DNA of 64,000 nucleotides from Demequina activiva (GCF_016862815.1 NZ_BONR01000004.1:1-64000), one strand, 5' to 3'. Positions 27,099-36,293 are shown, numbered from the stretch's first letter. The notes: generated from the sequence alone by a model not told the origin. A program made the numbers and translations.

Positions 27099-28252
27099 GG
27101 ATCGCGCACGTCGCCAACTTCTACGGACCCACGTCAGGCGGGCTGCGCACCGCGATGCATCAGCTGGGCCGCGGGTACCTCGAGCGCGGTCACGAGTTCC
27201 TGATGGTGGTGCCGGGCCCTGCGGATGCCGACGAGGAGACGCCCTTCGGCCGGCGCGTCAGCATCGCGAGCCCGGTGCTGCCGCTGACCGGTGGCTACCG
27301 CCTGATCTCACGCGTGCAGGACGTGCGCGAGGCGCTCACGGGCTTCCGCCCCGACGCCCTGGAGGTCTCCGACCGCACCACCCTGCGCGGCCTCGGTCCG
27401 TGGGCGCGCGACCGATCCATCCCCAGCGTCTTCCTCGCCCACGAGCGCGCCGATGGCGTGCTGACCGCGAACCTGCCGTCGTGGCTGGGACGGGGCCTGG
27501 TCGAGCGCACGGCCGATGCGCACAACCGCGGGACCGCTCGTCGCTTCACCACGGTCGTGGCCACCACGGCCTACGCCGCCGAGGAGTTCGAGCGCATCGG
27601 CGTCAGCGCCCGCCTGGTCCCCTTGGGAGTGGATCTCGAGCAGTTCGATCCGTCGCGACGCGACCCAGCGCTGCGATCCGAGCTGACGAACGAGGACGAG
27701 GCGCTGCTGCTGATGGCCTCGCGGCTGTCCCCCGAGAAGCGACCCGACCTCGCGATCGAGGCGGTGCGCGTGCTGGTGTCACGGGGCCGGCGCGTGAGGC
27801 TGGTGAGCGCGGGAGCAGGGACGTGGTCCGAGCGCATGCGGGCGCAGGCGCACGGACTGCCGATCACGTTCCTGGGCTTCGTCGAGAGCCGAGAGCGCTT
27901 CGCGGCGTTGCTGGCGACGGCCGATGCGGTGGTCGCGCCGGGACCGATCGAGACCTTCGGCCTGGCCGCCCTCGAGGCGCTGGCGTCCGGGACGCCTGCG
28001 GTGGTTCACGCGGACTCGGCACTGCCGAGCGTCGTGGGGACCGCGGGTGAGTCCGCGAGCAGCGCTCCCGAGGCCTTCGCGGACGCGATCGAGCGGATTC
28101 TCGACGCCCCGCAGGCGCAGCAACGCGTCCGAGCACGAGCGCGGGCGGAGACGATGCCGTGGTCCGCGACGGTTGAGAGCCTGCTGTCGCTCCACCGCGA
28201 ATCCCTCGCTGCGCCCGAGGATCTGTCCCCCACCGAGCCGCGCCGCGCCTGA
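27095..28252 (+). CDS. GT4 glycosyltransferase
   Basis: 385 residues from GTG 27095. HVANFYGPTSGGLRTAMHQL is the N-terminal donor-side loop, MASRLSPEKRPDLAIEAVRVL and VAPGPIETFGLAALEALASGTPAVV are the nucleotide-sugar binding and E-x7-E regions of GT4 enzymes. In several actinobacteria two such overlapping genes act in series on cell-envelope mannolipids, which would fit here. Acceptor not identifiable from sequence. The following SGNH hydrolase starts 16 bp later. Confidence 0.85.
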   Translation: MRIAHVANFYGPTSGGLRTAMHQLGRGYLERGHEFLMVVPGPADADEETPFGRRVSIASPVLPLTGGYRLISRVQDVREALTGFRPDALEVSDRTTLRGLGPWARDRSIPSVFLAHERADGVLTANLPSWLGRGLVERTADAHNRGTARRFTTVVATTAYAAEEFERIGVSARLVPLGVDLEQFDPSRRDPALRSELTNEDEALLLMASRLSPEKRPDLAIEAVRVLVSRGRRVRLVSAGAGTWSERMRAQAHGLPITFLGFVESRERFAALLATADAVVAPGPIETFGLAALEALASGTPAVVHADSALPSVVGTAGESASSAPEAFADAIERILDAPQAQQRVRARARAETMPWSATVESLLSLHRESLAAPEDLSPTEPRRA

Positions 28253-28268
28253 GAGCAGGAGGAAGCCG

Positions 28269-29042
28269 ATGGCCGCTCATCCCACCGTGGTGGCCATCGG
28301 CGACTCGCTGACGCTGGGCGTGGGCGACGGCACCCAGGACGCACGCGGGGACGTGGGGTGGGCCGCGCACACCGCGCGCGCGCTCGGGGCGTCGGCGTTC
28401 GTCAACCTGGCGGCCAACGGCACCCGCGCGCGCGACCTGGTTCCGCGCCAGCTCGCGGCGGCGCTCGCCGCGCGGCCGGACGTGGTGCTGGCGACCGCGG
28501 GCGGCAACGATGTGCTGCGCGGAGACTTCGACCCGGCGGAGGTCGAGCGCGAGCTCACCGCGGCCCTCGGAGCCCTCGCGCACCCGGGCCGCCGCATCGT
28601 GCTCGTCACCATCGACCGCATCGGCCTGTTCGACGCGTTCCCGGCGGCCATCACGGACGTGATGGCCAGGCGCGTGGGCCTGGCCAACATCGCGATTCGA
28701 GCGGCGGCGGCCACCGTGGGAGCGACCGTCGTCGACGGCGCCGCCGTGTTCCGGATCGCCGGCCGGCGCGCCTGGCACATCGACCGCATCCATCCGTCCG
28801 CGTATGGGCACCGGCAGATCGCCTGGACCGCGGTGGCCGCGCTGTCGCCGCAGTGGTGCGCGGTGGCGCCCATCTCGCCGGCCCCCGCCGCTCCGCGACT
28901 GCGCACGCGAGCATGGTGGCTGGTCCGCAAGGGTGCGCCGTGGGCCGTCAAGCGCAGCCGGGACCTGATACCCCAGATCGCGCAGGCCGTGACCCACGAG
29001 CTGCTCGAGGATCGGCGGGGACGCATCGGCCGCACCGCGTGA
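28269..29042 (+). CDS. SGNH/GDSL hydrolase
   Basis: 257 residues from ATG 28269 with an AGGAGG ribosome-binding site. Block I AIGDSLTLGVGDG (nucleophile Ser), the Gly of ANGTRARDL, block III GGNDV and block V DRIHPSAYGH (Asp-x2-His) make a complete SGNH catalytic set. No signal peptide, so an intracellular esterase or deacylase. The C-terminal 60 residues are basic and beyond the core. It probably belongs to the glycosyltransferase operon; removal of an acyl group from a glycolipid is a guess. A similar enzyme is at 42023-42793. Confidence 0.88.
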   Translation: MAAHPTVVAIGDSLTLGVGDGTQDARGDVGWAAHTARALGASAFVNLAANGTRARDLVPRQLAAALAARPDVVLATAGGNDVLRGDFDPAEVERELTAALGALAHPGRRIVLVTIDRIGLFDAFPAAITDVMARRVGLANIAIRAAAATVGATVVDGAAVFRIAGRRAWHIDRIHPSAYGHRQIAWTAVAALSPQWCAVAPISPAPAAPRLRTRAWWLVRKGAPWAVKRSRDLIPQIAQAVTHELLEDRRGRIGRTA

Positions 29043-29068
29043 GCTCGTCCGTGGCGCGGACGCGGAAA

Positions 29069-29099
29069 GGCGGGGCCGCGCCGAGTGCGCAGCCCCGCC
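29069..29099. terminator. Hairpin between convergent SGNH hydrolase and DoxX genes
   Basis: GGCGGGGC (29069-29076) pairs with GCCCCGCC (29092-29099) around a 15-nt loop that can pair further (GCGC/GTGCGC). It lies between the two convergent stops (29042 and 29112), so it could end transcription from both sides. It lacks a clear U tract, as is common in actinobacteria. Confidence 0.7.
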
Positions 29100-29111
29100 C
29101 GAAGAACGCGG

Positions 29112-29693
29112 CTAGACCAGCCAGCGGTTCTTCTCCACGATGCTCAGACGCTTCCACCACTCGCCCAGGCCGATCGCCTGGTACCGGACCTCGAGGAGCA
29201 CGGCGGCGATGATGGTGAGGATGTAGACGATGTGCTCGTCCACGAACGGGTTCTGCTGCGGGTAGACGGCCCCTGGCCATGCGTGGCTGGTGTACATCAT
29301 CGCCAGCATCAGGGAGCCCGCGACCATCGCGACCCTGGTCCCGATGCCCAGCACGAGCGCGAGGCCGATGCCCAGGAGGCCGATCATGTACGGCCAATCG
29401 GTCCACGCCTGCTCGCCCAGACCCTGGTAGAACCCGGCAAGGGGGCCGCTCGACGAGCCGAGATATCCCTCCGTCATGCGAGCGCCGGTGGACCATGCGG
29501 CGTCGCAGCCCACGTCGACCGCGCCGGACTCGGCGTCACGGCACGTCGAGAATCCCAGTCCGAAGGTCTTGTCGAGGAAGGTCCACAGGAAGATCCAGCC
29601 CACCGCGATGCGCGCCAGGCTCAGAAAGATGTGGCCCGCGCGCGAGCCCACGGGCTGCGCGGTCATGTCTCGCGTCTGCTCTGTTGCCGCCAT
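29112..29693 (-). CDS. DoxX/DoxD-like membrane protein
   Basis: 193 residues from ATG 29693 with GGGGAG about 8 nt upstream; a longer frame to 29822 has no family support. About four membrane segments: LSLARIAVGWIFLWTFLDKTFGLGF, then MIGLLGIGLALVLGIGTRVA, SLMLAMMYTSHAW and HIVYILTIIAAVLLEV. This is the DoxX/TQO small-subunit-like pattern; such proteins take part in redox or thiol stress systems, but the exact role is unknown. Two cysteines flank an extracytoplasmic insertion (FSTCRDAESGAVDVGCDAAW). Confidence 0.82.
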   Translation of the reverse strand: MAATEQTRDMTAQPVGSRAGHIFLSLARIAVGWIFLWTFLDKTFGLGFSTCRDAESGAVDVGCDAAWSTGARMTEGYLGSSSGPLAGFYQGLGEQAWTDWPYMIGLLGIGLALVLGIGTRVAMVAGSLMLAMMYTSHAWPGAVYPQQNPFVDEHIVYILTIIAAVLLEVRYQAIGLGEWWKRLSIVEKNRWLV

Positions 29694-29840
29694 TGCCGCC
29701 ACTCCCCTGGTGCTGCGCTGCTCCGGCCGGTCGGAAGGACCCGCCAGTGTGCACTTCGACGGTACTCCCGTCGCACGTGCGGCGCGCGGCGAGCGGGCGG
29801 GCGACGAGGGGACCCGAGCCATCGCGCCCGGCGGAGCGCG

Positions 29841-30449
29841 CTACGGCAGAGGCTCGACGAGCTGGGTGTTCAGGTGGTCGGCGACGATCCGTGCCATCGA
29901 CCGGGGCAACGTGCCCATGAGCCACTGCACCTGGAGGCCGTCCATGAGCGCGATGAGCTGGGGCGCCGCGACGTCGGGCTCGACGCCGTCGCGCAGGCCG
30001 CCGGCGTCCCGCGCGACCGTGTACGCCTCGGTGACGGTGGCCAGCAGGCTCTCGTAGCGGGCGACGAAGTAGTCGTGCGCGGGATGGTCACGGCCAGTCG
30101 CCTCGGCGGACAGCACCGCGTACAGCTCGACCATGGCCCCTTGGGTCTCGTTGTGAGCCGCCGCGCGAGCCATGCCTGCGAGCGCCTCGCGACCGAGGTG
30201 TCCCAGCACCGGGTGGCGCTTCTTGCCCTCGTCGTCGCGGCGCTGCAGCACCGCCATCAACAGGGCTTCCTTGGTCGGGAAGTGGTAGAGCACACCGGGA
30301 TGGGTCATGCCGGCACGCGCCGCGATGTCCCTCAGCGAGCTCGCCCGGTAGCCTGACTCCGCGAACTGTGCCATCGCCGCGTCCACGATCAGGGCGCGGG
30401 TGTCGCGGCCTCGCTGCTGGCGGCCGTCGAGCGGCGCGGAGTCCGACAT
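29841..30449 (-). CDS. TetR/AcrR family transcriptional regulator
   Basis: 202 residues from ATG 30449. N-terminal helix-turn-helix about 17-63 (RALIVDAAMAQFAESGYRASSLRDIAARAGMTHPGVLYHFPTK in parts) is typical TetR; the C-terminal ligand domain is divergent. TAAGTT (30457-30462 on the minus strand) lies 7 nt before the ATG, and it overlaps the palindrome 30459-30474, which argues for autorepression and for control of the divergent GH3-MFS operon. The inducer could be the sugar handled by those genes. Confidence 0.9.
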   Translation of the reverse strand: MSDSAPLDGRQQRGRDTRALIVDAAMAQFAESGYRASSLRDIAARAGMTHPGVLYHFPTKEALLMAVLQRRDDEGKKRHPVLGHLGREALAGMARAAAHNETQGAMVELYAVLSAEATGRDHPAHDYFVARYESLLATVTEAYTVARDAGGLRDGVEPDVAAPQLIALMDGLQVQWLMGTLPRSMARIVADHLNTQLVEPLP

Positions 30450-30458
30450 GCCCAGTAA

Positions 30459-30488
30459 CTTACCACGCGGTAAGAATCTTGATAGGAT
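30459..30488. promoter_or_regulatory. TetR-type operator overlapping divergent promoters
   Basis: CTTACC-ACGC-GGTAAG (30459-30474) is a perfect 6-bp inverted repeat with a 4-bp centre, midway between tetR and the GH3 gene. On the plus strand TTACCA (30460-30465) and TAGGAT (30483-30488) form a -35/-10 pair with 17 bp spacing, so the operator covers the -35 of the GH3 promoter. On the minus strand TAAGTT, the -10 of tetR, overlaps the same palindrome. Confidence 0.72.
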
Positions 30489-30531
30489 CCGCTGGTCTCC
30501 CGAGACATCGCCGCCTCCCGAAAGGACGCCC

Positions 30532-32769
30532 ATGGGCACCGTCGCCTACCTCGACACCTCCCTCTCGACCGCCGAGCGGGTCGCCGACCTCGTGAGCCGC
30601 ATGACGCTGCCGGAGAAGGTCGGCCAGATGATGCAGCTGAACGCCAAGGGCGATGTGCGCTCGCTCGTGGACGATTTCCACGTGGGCTCGATCCTGCACG
30701 TCTCGCCCGAGCACATGATCGAGGCGCGTGACGCTGTCGAGGGCACCCGCCTCCAGATCCCGCTGCTGGTGGGAGAGGACTGCATCCACGGCCACTCGTT
30801 CTGGGAGGGTGCGGAGATCTACCCGACCCAGCTGGGCCTGGCCGCCACGTGGGACCGCGACCTGGTGCAGCGCGTGGCGCGCGCCACGGCCGCCGAGGTG
30901 TCCACCACCGGGATCCACTGGACCTTCTCCCCCGTGCTGTGCATCACCCGCGACCTGCGCTGGGGCCGCGTCTCCGAGACCTTCGGCGAGGACCCGCACC
31001 TCATCGGCGAGCTCGCATCGGCGATGGTGGCCGGCTACCAGGGCGACGGCCTCGACGACCCCACTGCCATCCTCGCGACGGCCAAGCACTTCGCGGGCTA
31101 CTCCGAGACCCAGGGCGGCCGCGATGCGTCCGAGGCGGACATGTCGCGCCGCAAGCTGCGCTCCTGGTTCCTGCCGCCGTTCGAGCGCGTCGCCCGTGAG
31201 GGCTGCCGCACCTTCATGCTGGGCTACCAGTCCATCGACGGCACGCCCATCACCGTCAACGACTGGCTGCTGAACGACATGCTGCGCGGCGAGTGGGGCT
31301 ACACGGGCACGCTCATCACCGACTGGGACAACGTGGGCAACCTCGTGCGCGAGCAGCGCATGTACCCCGACTACACGCGCGCCGCCGCGGCCGCCGTGAA
31401 CGCCGGCAACGACATGATCATGACCACCCCCGCGTTCTTCGAGGGCGCGCAGGAGGCGGTGGCGCAGGGACTGCTCGAGGAGTCGCGCATCGACGAGGCC
31501 GTGAGCCGCATCCTGACCCTCAAGTTCGACCTGGGCCTGTTCGAGAACCCGCGTCTGCCCGACGCGGAGCGCCAGGAGCAGATCATCGCCCAGCCGGCCC
31601 ACCGCGAGCTGGGACTCGAGGCATCGCGCCGCAGTCTGGTGCTGCTGGCCAACGACGGACTCCTTCCCCTCGACGCCACCGCCGGCGACCGCACCATCGC
31701 GGTCGTGGGACCCAACGCCCACGACGCCCAGACGCAGCTGGGCGACTGGGCAGGCAGCTCCGGTCAGGCCGATTGGCTGCCGAACGGGCAGCCTCGCGAC
31801 ATGATCCTCACCGTCGTGGACGGCTTGCGCGAGCAGGCGCCCGACGGCTGGACCGTCACCTACGATCGCGGCGCGGACATCGTGGTCACCGGCCCCGACC
31901 CCGACGGCGAGCTCTTCGCGGACGGCCAGCCGCGGCCGCAGGTGGCGCACTCGGCTCCCGTGGACGAGGAGCAGCTCGCCGCCGCGGTGGAGGCAGCACG
32001 CTCGGCCGATGTGGTCGTGGCCGTGCTGGGCGACCGCATCGAGCTCGTGGGCGAAGGACGCTCGACCGCGACGCTCGAGCTCCAGGGCGGCCAGGTCGCC
32101 CTGCTCGACGCGGTCGTCGAGACCGGCACCCCGGTGGTGCTGGTCGTGCTCGCGTCCAAGCCGCACGTCCTCCCCGCCTCAGCCGAGCGCGCAGCGGCCG
32201 TCATCTGGGCCGCAAACCCCGGCATGCACGGCGGACAGGCCGTGGCCGAGCTGGTCCTGGGCCGGATCGAGCCCAGCGGCCGCCTTCCCCTGTCGTGGCC
32301 CCGCCACGTGGGCCAGCAGCCCATCTACTACAACCAGATCGACGCGCAGCACGGCACGCGCTACGCAGACCTGACGCAGCAGCCGCAGTGGGCGTTCGGC
32401 GAGGGCCTCAGCTACACCACCGTCGAGTACGGCGACCTGCGCCTGCTCCCGCCCGGCGACGAGGACGTGGTGCGGGCGCAGGTCACCCTCACCAACACCG
32501 GCACTCGCCCCTCGCTGGAGACCGTGCAGATCTACGTGCGGGACGAGATCACGTCCGCCACCTGGGCGGACCGCGAGCTCAAGGGCTACCGCCAGGTCGA
32601 GGTGGGCGCCGGCGAGACGCTCGACGTCGAGCTCGAGCTGCCGCTCGGCGCCTGCACCATCGTCAACGCCGCCGGCGATCGCGTGATCGAGCCCGGCGAG
32701 TTCACGCTGCTGGTGGGTCCCTCGTCGCGGCTGGACGCGCTGCTGCCCGCCCGGTTCCGCATCGGCTGA
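30532..32769 (+). CDS. Glycoside hydrolase family 3 beta-glucosidase-type enzyme
   Basis: 745 residues from ATG 30532 (AAAGGA upstream). N-terminal GH3 barrel: PTQLGLAATWD, FSPVLCITRDLRWGRVSETFGEDP, ATAKHFAGY (Lys185, His186) and the nucleophile Asp264 in LITDWDNVGNL. The C-terminal GH3 domain (about 370-600) and a fibronectin III-like domain (about 640-745, VTLTNTGTRPSLETVQIYV) complete a BglX-like architecture. There is no signal peptide, so it would split imported oligosaccharides in the cytoplasm; the MFS gene 16 bp downstream may import them. Substrate could be a beta-glucoside or beta-xyloside. Confidence 0.92.
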   Translation: MGTVAYLDTSLSTAERVADLVSRMTLPEKVGQMMQLNAKGDVRSLVDDFHVGSILHVSPEHMIEARDAVEGTRLQIPLLVGEDCIHGHSFWEGAEIYPTQLGLAATWDRDLVQRVARATAAEVSTTGIHWTFSPVLCITRDLRWGRVSETFGEDPHLIGELASAMVAGYQGDGLDDPTAILATAKHFAGYSETQGGRDASEADMSRRKLRSWFLPPFERVAREGCRTFMLGYQSIDGTPITVNDWLLNDMLRGEWGYTGTLITDWDNVGNLVREQRMYPDYTRAAAAAVNAGNDMIMTTPAFFEGAQEAVAQGLLEESRIDEAVSRILTLKFDLGLFENPRLPDAERQEQIIAQPAHRELGLEASRRSLVLLANDGLLPLDATAGDRTIAVVGPNAHDAQTQLGDWAGSSGQADWLPNGQPRDMILTVVDGLREQAPDGWTVTYDRGADIVVTGPDPDGELFADGQPRPQVAHSAPVDEEQLAAAVEAARSADVVVAVLGDRIELVGEGRSTATLELQGGQVALLDAVVETGTPVVLVVLASKPHVLPASAERAAAVIWAANPGMHGGQAVAELVLGRIEPSGRLPLSWPRHVGQQPIYYNQIDAQHGTRYADLTQQPQWAFGEGLSYTTVEYGDLRLLPPGDEDVVRAQVTLTNTGTRPSLETVQIYVRDEITSATWADRELKGYRQVEVGAGETLDVELELPLGACTIVNAAGDRVIEPGEFTLLVGPSSRLDALLPARFRIG

Positions 32770-32785
32770 TCTCGGGAGACCCTGC

Positions 32786-34057
32786 ATGGCCACCACCCGC
32801 ATCGCGGTCGCGCCGGAGCTGCGTCGCGCCCGGCTGGGCGTGTCGCTGATCTTCATGACCAACGGCATCCTGCTGGGCAACCTCGCTCCGCGCCTGCCGG
32901 AGATCCGCGACGCCCTCGAGCTCACGTACGGCGGCCTTGGCCTGGCGATGGCGATGTGGCCCATCGGCTCGCTGGGACTGGGCCTCGCGGCCGGTGCGGT
33001 CATCCGCCGCTTCCGCTCCTCGCGGGTGGCCGTGGCGGCGATGATCATCTGCGCGTTCGCGATGCTGCTCGCGGGCGTCGCGGACCACGTCGTCGTGTTC
33101 GGCCTGGCGCTGTTCATGGTGGGAGCGACGGACGGATTCGTGGACGTGGCGCAGAACTCCCACGGCCTGCGCGTGCAGCGGCTGTACCGGCGGTCGATCA
33201 ACAACGCGTTCCACGCGATGTGGTCCATCGGCGCGGTGATGGGCGGCCTCATGGGCGGCGTCGCTGCAGGCCTCGACATCCCGGTGTCGTGGCACTTCGT
33301 GGGCATGACGGCGCTGGTGATCGCCCTGAACGTCGTCAGCTATCCCCTGCTCCTGAAGGGCCCCGAGCCGCAGGAGACGGTCGAGCGCGGGGAGGACGAG
33401 GCGGGCATGCCGCACAGCTCGCGCCCGCGCCGCATCCCCGCGCGAATCTGGTGGATCCTGCTCGCGCTGAGCATGATCGCGATCGCCGGCGCCTGGGCCG
33501 AGGACGCCGCCGCCACGTGGGCGGCGAGCTACCTGCGGGACGAGCTGAGCGCGACGGCCACCAACGCGGCGCTCGGATTCGTGTCGCTCCAGGGCTTCCA
33601 GTTCGTGGGTCGCATCACCGGCGACCGGGCGATCGATCGCTTCGGGCAGCGCACCGTGGCGCGGGCGGGCGGCGCGCTCGTGTTCGTGGGCATGGGCCTC
33701 GCCCTCGCCTTCCCCACCGTGTGGGGCACCATCGCGGGCTTTGGAGCGGCGGGCATCGGCATCGCGACGCTCATCCCCGGCGCCTTCCACGCCGCGGACG
33801 AGATGCCCGGACTCAAGTCCGGCACCGGACTCACCGTGGTGTCGTGGATGCTGAGGCTGGCGTTCCTGGCGTCCCCGCCGGTCGTGGGAGCGATCGCGGA
33901 CGCGACGAGCCTGCGCGTGGGGCTCATGATCATGCCGATCATGGGGCTGATCGTGGTCGCCCTGGCGGGCGTCATGGAGCCCCGCAGGCTGCTGCGACCC
34001 GACTCCGCCCCCTCATCGCCCGCCGCCCCCTCATCGCCCGCCGCCCCCTCGAACTAG
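32786..34057 (+). CDS. MFS transporter downstream of the GH3 gene
   Basis: 423 residues, about 12 membrane segments. VSLIFMTNGILLGNLAPRLPEIRDAL, then FMVGATDGFVDVAQNSHGLRVQ and INNAFHAMWSIGAVMGG recall the YbjJ/FucP-like MFS group. GGGAGA precedes ATG 32786. Position suggests uptake of the GH3 substrate or export of a product. The extreme C-terminus is a low-complexity tail encoded by an 18-bp duplication (see repeat). Confidence 0.83.
   Translation: MATTRIAVAPELRRARLGVSLIFMTNGILLGNLAPRLPEIRDALELTYGGLGLAMAMWPIGSLGLGLAAGAVIRRFRSSRVAVAAMIICAFAMLLAGVADHVVVFGLALFMVGATDGFVDVAQNSHGLRVQRLYRRSINNAFHAMWSIGAVMGGLMGGVAAGLDIPVSWHFVGMTALVIALNVVSYPLLLKGPEPQETVERGEDEAGMPHSSRPRRIPARIWWILLALSMIAIAGAWAEDAAATWAASYLRDELSATATNAALGFVSLQGFQFVGRITGDRAIDRFGQRTVARAGGALVFVGMGLALAFPTVWGTIAGFGAAGIGIATLIPGAFHAADEMPGLKSGTGLTVVSWMLRLAFLASPPVVGAIADATSLRVGLMIMPIMGLIVVALAGVMEPRRLLRPDSAPSSPAAPSSPAAPSN
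34013..34048 (+). repeat. Two tandem copies of an 18-bp unit in the MFS C-terminus
   Basis: The unit TCATCGCCCGCCGCCCCC occurs at 34013-34030 and again, identical, at 34031-34048. It encodes repeated Ser-Ser-Pro-Ala-Ala-Pro at the end of the transporter, keeping the frame. Likely a recent slippage duplication; copy number may vary between strains. Confidence 0.9.
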
Positions 34058-34133
34058 GCACGTCAGGCACTCGGATCGGCGTCATCAAGCGCGCGTAGGC
34101 AACTGACGCATCCTCGTGCGCCATCATCGAGAG

Positions 34134-34901
34134 GTGGGCACATTCACCAAGTCACGCCATGACGCACCTCCCGGCTTCTTCGAGGCGGAGGCGGCCGGAC
34201 TACGGTGGCTCGCCCGGGCAGGTGGGGCCCGCGTCGCGGACGTCGTCGACGTGGCGCCGCAGCGCATCGAGCTCGAACGCATCGAACCCGCCAGGCCCAC
34301 GGCCGATGCGGCACGCTCCTTTGGCCGCGACCTCGCCCGCACGCACCTCGCTGGCGCGCCACGGTTCGGCTCGCCACCCGAGGGCTGGGACGGACCGCTC
34401 TTCATCGGCTCTCGCGAGATGCCGAGCACCACGGCCGATGCGTGGGGCGCCTTCTACGCCGCGGCCCGCGTGCTGCCGTTCCTGGACCCGGCACTCGCGG
34501 CCGGCCACCTGACGATCGATGAGGCCGCGCTGGTGCGCGACGCCTGCGCGGCGATCGCGGATGCTGCCTTCGACGACGATGCACCCCCAGCCCGCATCCA
34601 CGGCGACCTGTGGGCGGGAAACCTGCTCTTCGACGCGCGCGGCGCTGTGCTGATCGACCCGGCAGCACACGGAGGTCACGCGGAGACCGACCTCGCGATG
34701 CTCGCGGTGTTCGGGGCGCCGTACCTGGAGTCGATCCTCGACGGCTACCAGGACGTCTCGCCGCTGCGCGACGGCTGGCGTGCGCGCATCCCGGTGCATC
34801 AGCTGCACCCGCTCGCGGTGCACGCGGCCGGTCACGGACGTGCGTACGGCGTCGAGCTCGCTGAGGCCGCGCGCGCGACGCTCGCTCTCGCCGGGCGATG
34901 A
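34134..34901 (+). CDS. Fructosamine kinase family protein
   Basis: 255 residues from GTG 34134 (GTG 34116 would add 6). TKSRHDAPPGFFEAEAAGLRWL, ARIHGDLWAGNLLF with the catalytic Asp, and LIDPAAHGGHAETDLAML with the metal-binding Asp are the signatures of the fructosamine-3-kinase/APH-like family. It phosphorylates glycated amines or proteins, starting their deglycation. CATCAT (34122-34127) lies 6 nt before the GTG, so the transcript is probably leaderless and separate from the MFS gene, which ends 76 bp upstream. Confidence 0.88.
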   Translation: MGTFTKSRHDAPPGFFEAEAAGLRWLARAGGARVADVVDVAPQRIELERIEPARPTADAARSFGRDLARTHLAGAPRFGSPPEGWDGPLFIGSREMPSTTADAWGAFYAAARVLPFLDPALAAGHLTIDEAALVRDACAAIADAAFDDDAPPARIHGDLWAGNLLFDARGAVLIDPAAHGGHAETDLAMLAVFGAPYLESILDGYQDVSPLRDGWRARIPVHQLHPLAVHAAGHGRAYGVELAEAARATLALAGR

Positions 34902-35054
34902 CGCCTGGAGCTCCGCCGACCGCCAGAAGAGACATGACCTGCCTCCAGGGGTCGCGACGGCGCGCACCTGTGGACATGAAGTGCCTACGTTCAGAGGAGA
35001 GGAGGCCGCAGGTGGCCTGGCGCGGGAATGAATCCGCCGCCTGAGCGTTGATAG

Positions 35055-35071
35055 ATGCAAACGCATATAAT
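35055..35071 (+). promoter_or_regulatory. TATAAT promoter with overlapping palindrome before the LLM-MarR operon
   Basis: A perfect -10 TATAAT is at 35066-35071, 38 nt before the LLM ATG. Directly in front, and sharing one base, is ATGC-AAAC-GCAT (35055-35066), an inverted repeat suitable for a MarR dimer. A MarR gene is the second gene of the operon, so autoregulation is likely. TTGATA at 35048-35053 is only 12 bp from the -10 and is unlikely to be the -35. The rest of 34902-35108 holds nothing recognisable. Confidence 0.6.
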
Positions 35072-35108
35072 TGCCACAGACGCAGCACCAGCACCCTGAG
35101 GAGCCACC

Positions 35109-36293
35109 ATGCAGTTCGGCATCATGTCCGTGTCCGACATCACCCGCGACCCCGTCACCGGCCACACCCCCTCCGAGGCCGAGCGCATCGACGCGATCCT
35201 GCAGATCGCCAAGAAGACGGAGGAGGTGGGCCTGGACGTCTTCGCGATCGGCGAGCACCACAACCCTCCGTTCTTCTCGTCCTCACCCACCACGCTGCTG
35301 GCGCACATCGCCGCGCTCACCGAGCGCCTGATCGTCACCACCTCGACCACCCTGATCACCACGAACGACCCGGTGCGCATCGCCGAGGAGTACGCGATGC
35401 TCCAGCACCTGTCCAAGGGCCGCATGGACCTCATGCTGGGCCGCGGCAACACCGCGCCCGTGTACCCGTGGTTCGGTCAGGACATCCGCCAGGGCCTGCC
35501 CCTCGCGCTCGAGAACTACAACCTGCTGCACCGCCTGTGGCGCGAGGACGTCGTGGACTGGGAGGGCAACTTCCGCGGCCCGCTCCAGGGATTCACGTCG
35601 ACGCCCCGGCCCCTGGACGACGTCCCGCCGTTCGTGTGGCACGGCTCGATCCGCACCCCGGAGATCGCGGAGCAGGCCGCCTACTACGGCAACGGATACT
35701 TCGCGAACAACATCTTCTGGCCCAAGGAGCACTACCAGCGCCTCATCGACTTCTACCGCCGCCGCTTCGAGGCGCACGGGCACGGCTCTCAGAAGGAGGC
35801 CATCGTCGGACTCGGCGGCCAGGCCTTCATCGCGAAGTCCAGCCAGGCGGCCCACGACCAGTTCCGGCCCTACTTCAACGAGGCCCCGGTGTACGGCAAC
35901 GGCCCGCGCATGGAGGACTTCGAGGAGATGACGCCGCTGTCGGTGGGCTCCCCGCAGGAGGTCATCGACAAGACGCTGACCTTCCGCGAGGCCTTTGGCG
36001 ACTACCAGCGCCAGCTGTTCCTCATCGACCATGCCGGACTGCCCTTGCCGATGGTGCTCGAGCAGCTCGAGCTGCTGGGCGGCGAGGTGGTGCCCGTGCT
36101 GCGCAAGGAGCTCGCGGCCAAGCGGGAGCCCGGCACTGCGGACGCGCCGACGCACGCGAGCCTGGTCAAGGCCAAGTACGGCGACGCCGAGCCGCGCCAG
36201 CCGCGTCCGAACGCGAACCGCGGCGACAACGTCACGGGCGGCTCGCCCTATCAGGACTCGGAGGCCTCGGTCGAGGCCTACCCCACCCTGTGA
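35109..36293 (+). CDS. LLM-class flavin-dependent monooxygenase, CE1758-like
   Basis: 394 residues. MQFGIMSVSDITRDPVTG, EEVGLDVFAIGEHHNPPF, TTSTTLITTNDPVRIAEEYAMLQHLSKGRMDLMLGRGNTAPVYPWF are luciferase-like monooxygenase motifs. The gene order LLM-MarR-FMN reductase matches the two-component CE1758/CE1759 arrangement of corynebacteria, in which the reductase supplies FMNH2. The oxidised substrate is unknown; the last 50 residues after the barrel are a hydrophilic extension. GTGA overlap with marR. Confidence 0.88.
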   Translation: MQFGIMSVSDITRDPVTGHTPSEAERIDAILQIAKKTEEVGLDVFAIGEHHNPPFFSSSPTTLLAHIAALTERLIVTTSTTLITTNDPVRIAEEYAMLQHLSKGRMDLMLGRGNTAPVYPWFGQDIRQGLPLALENYNLLHRLWREDVVDWEGNFRGPLQGFTSTPRPLDDVPPFVWHGSIRTPEIAEQAAYYGNGYFANNIFWPKEHYQRLIDFYRRRFEAHGHGSQKEAIVGLGGQAFIAKSSQAAHDQFRPYFNEAPVYGNGPRMEDFEEMTPLSVGSPQEVIDKTLTFREAFGDYQRQLFLIDHAGLPLPMVLEQLELLGGEVVPVLRKELAAKREPGTADAPTHASLVKAKYGDAEPRQPRPNANRGDNVTGGSPYQDSEASVEAYPTL

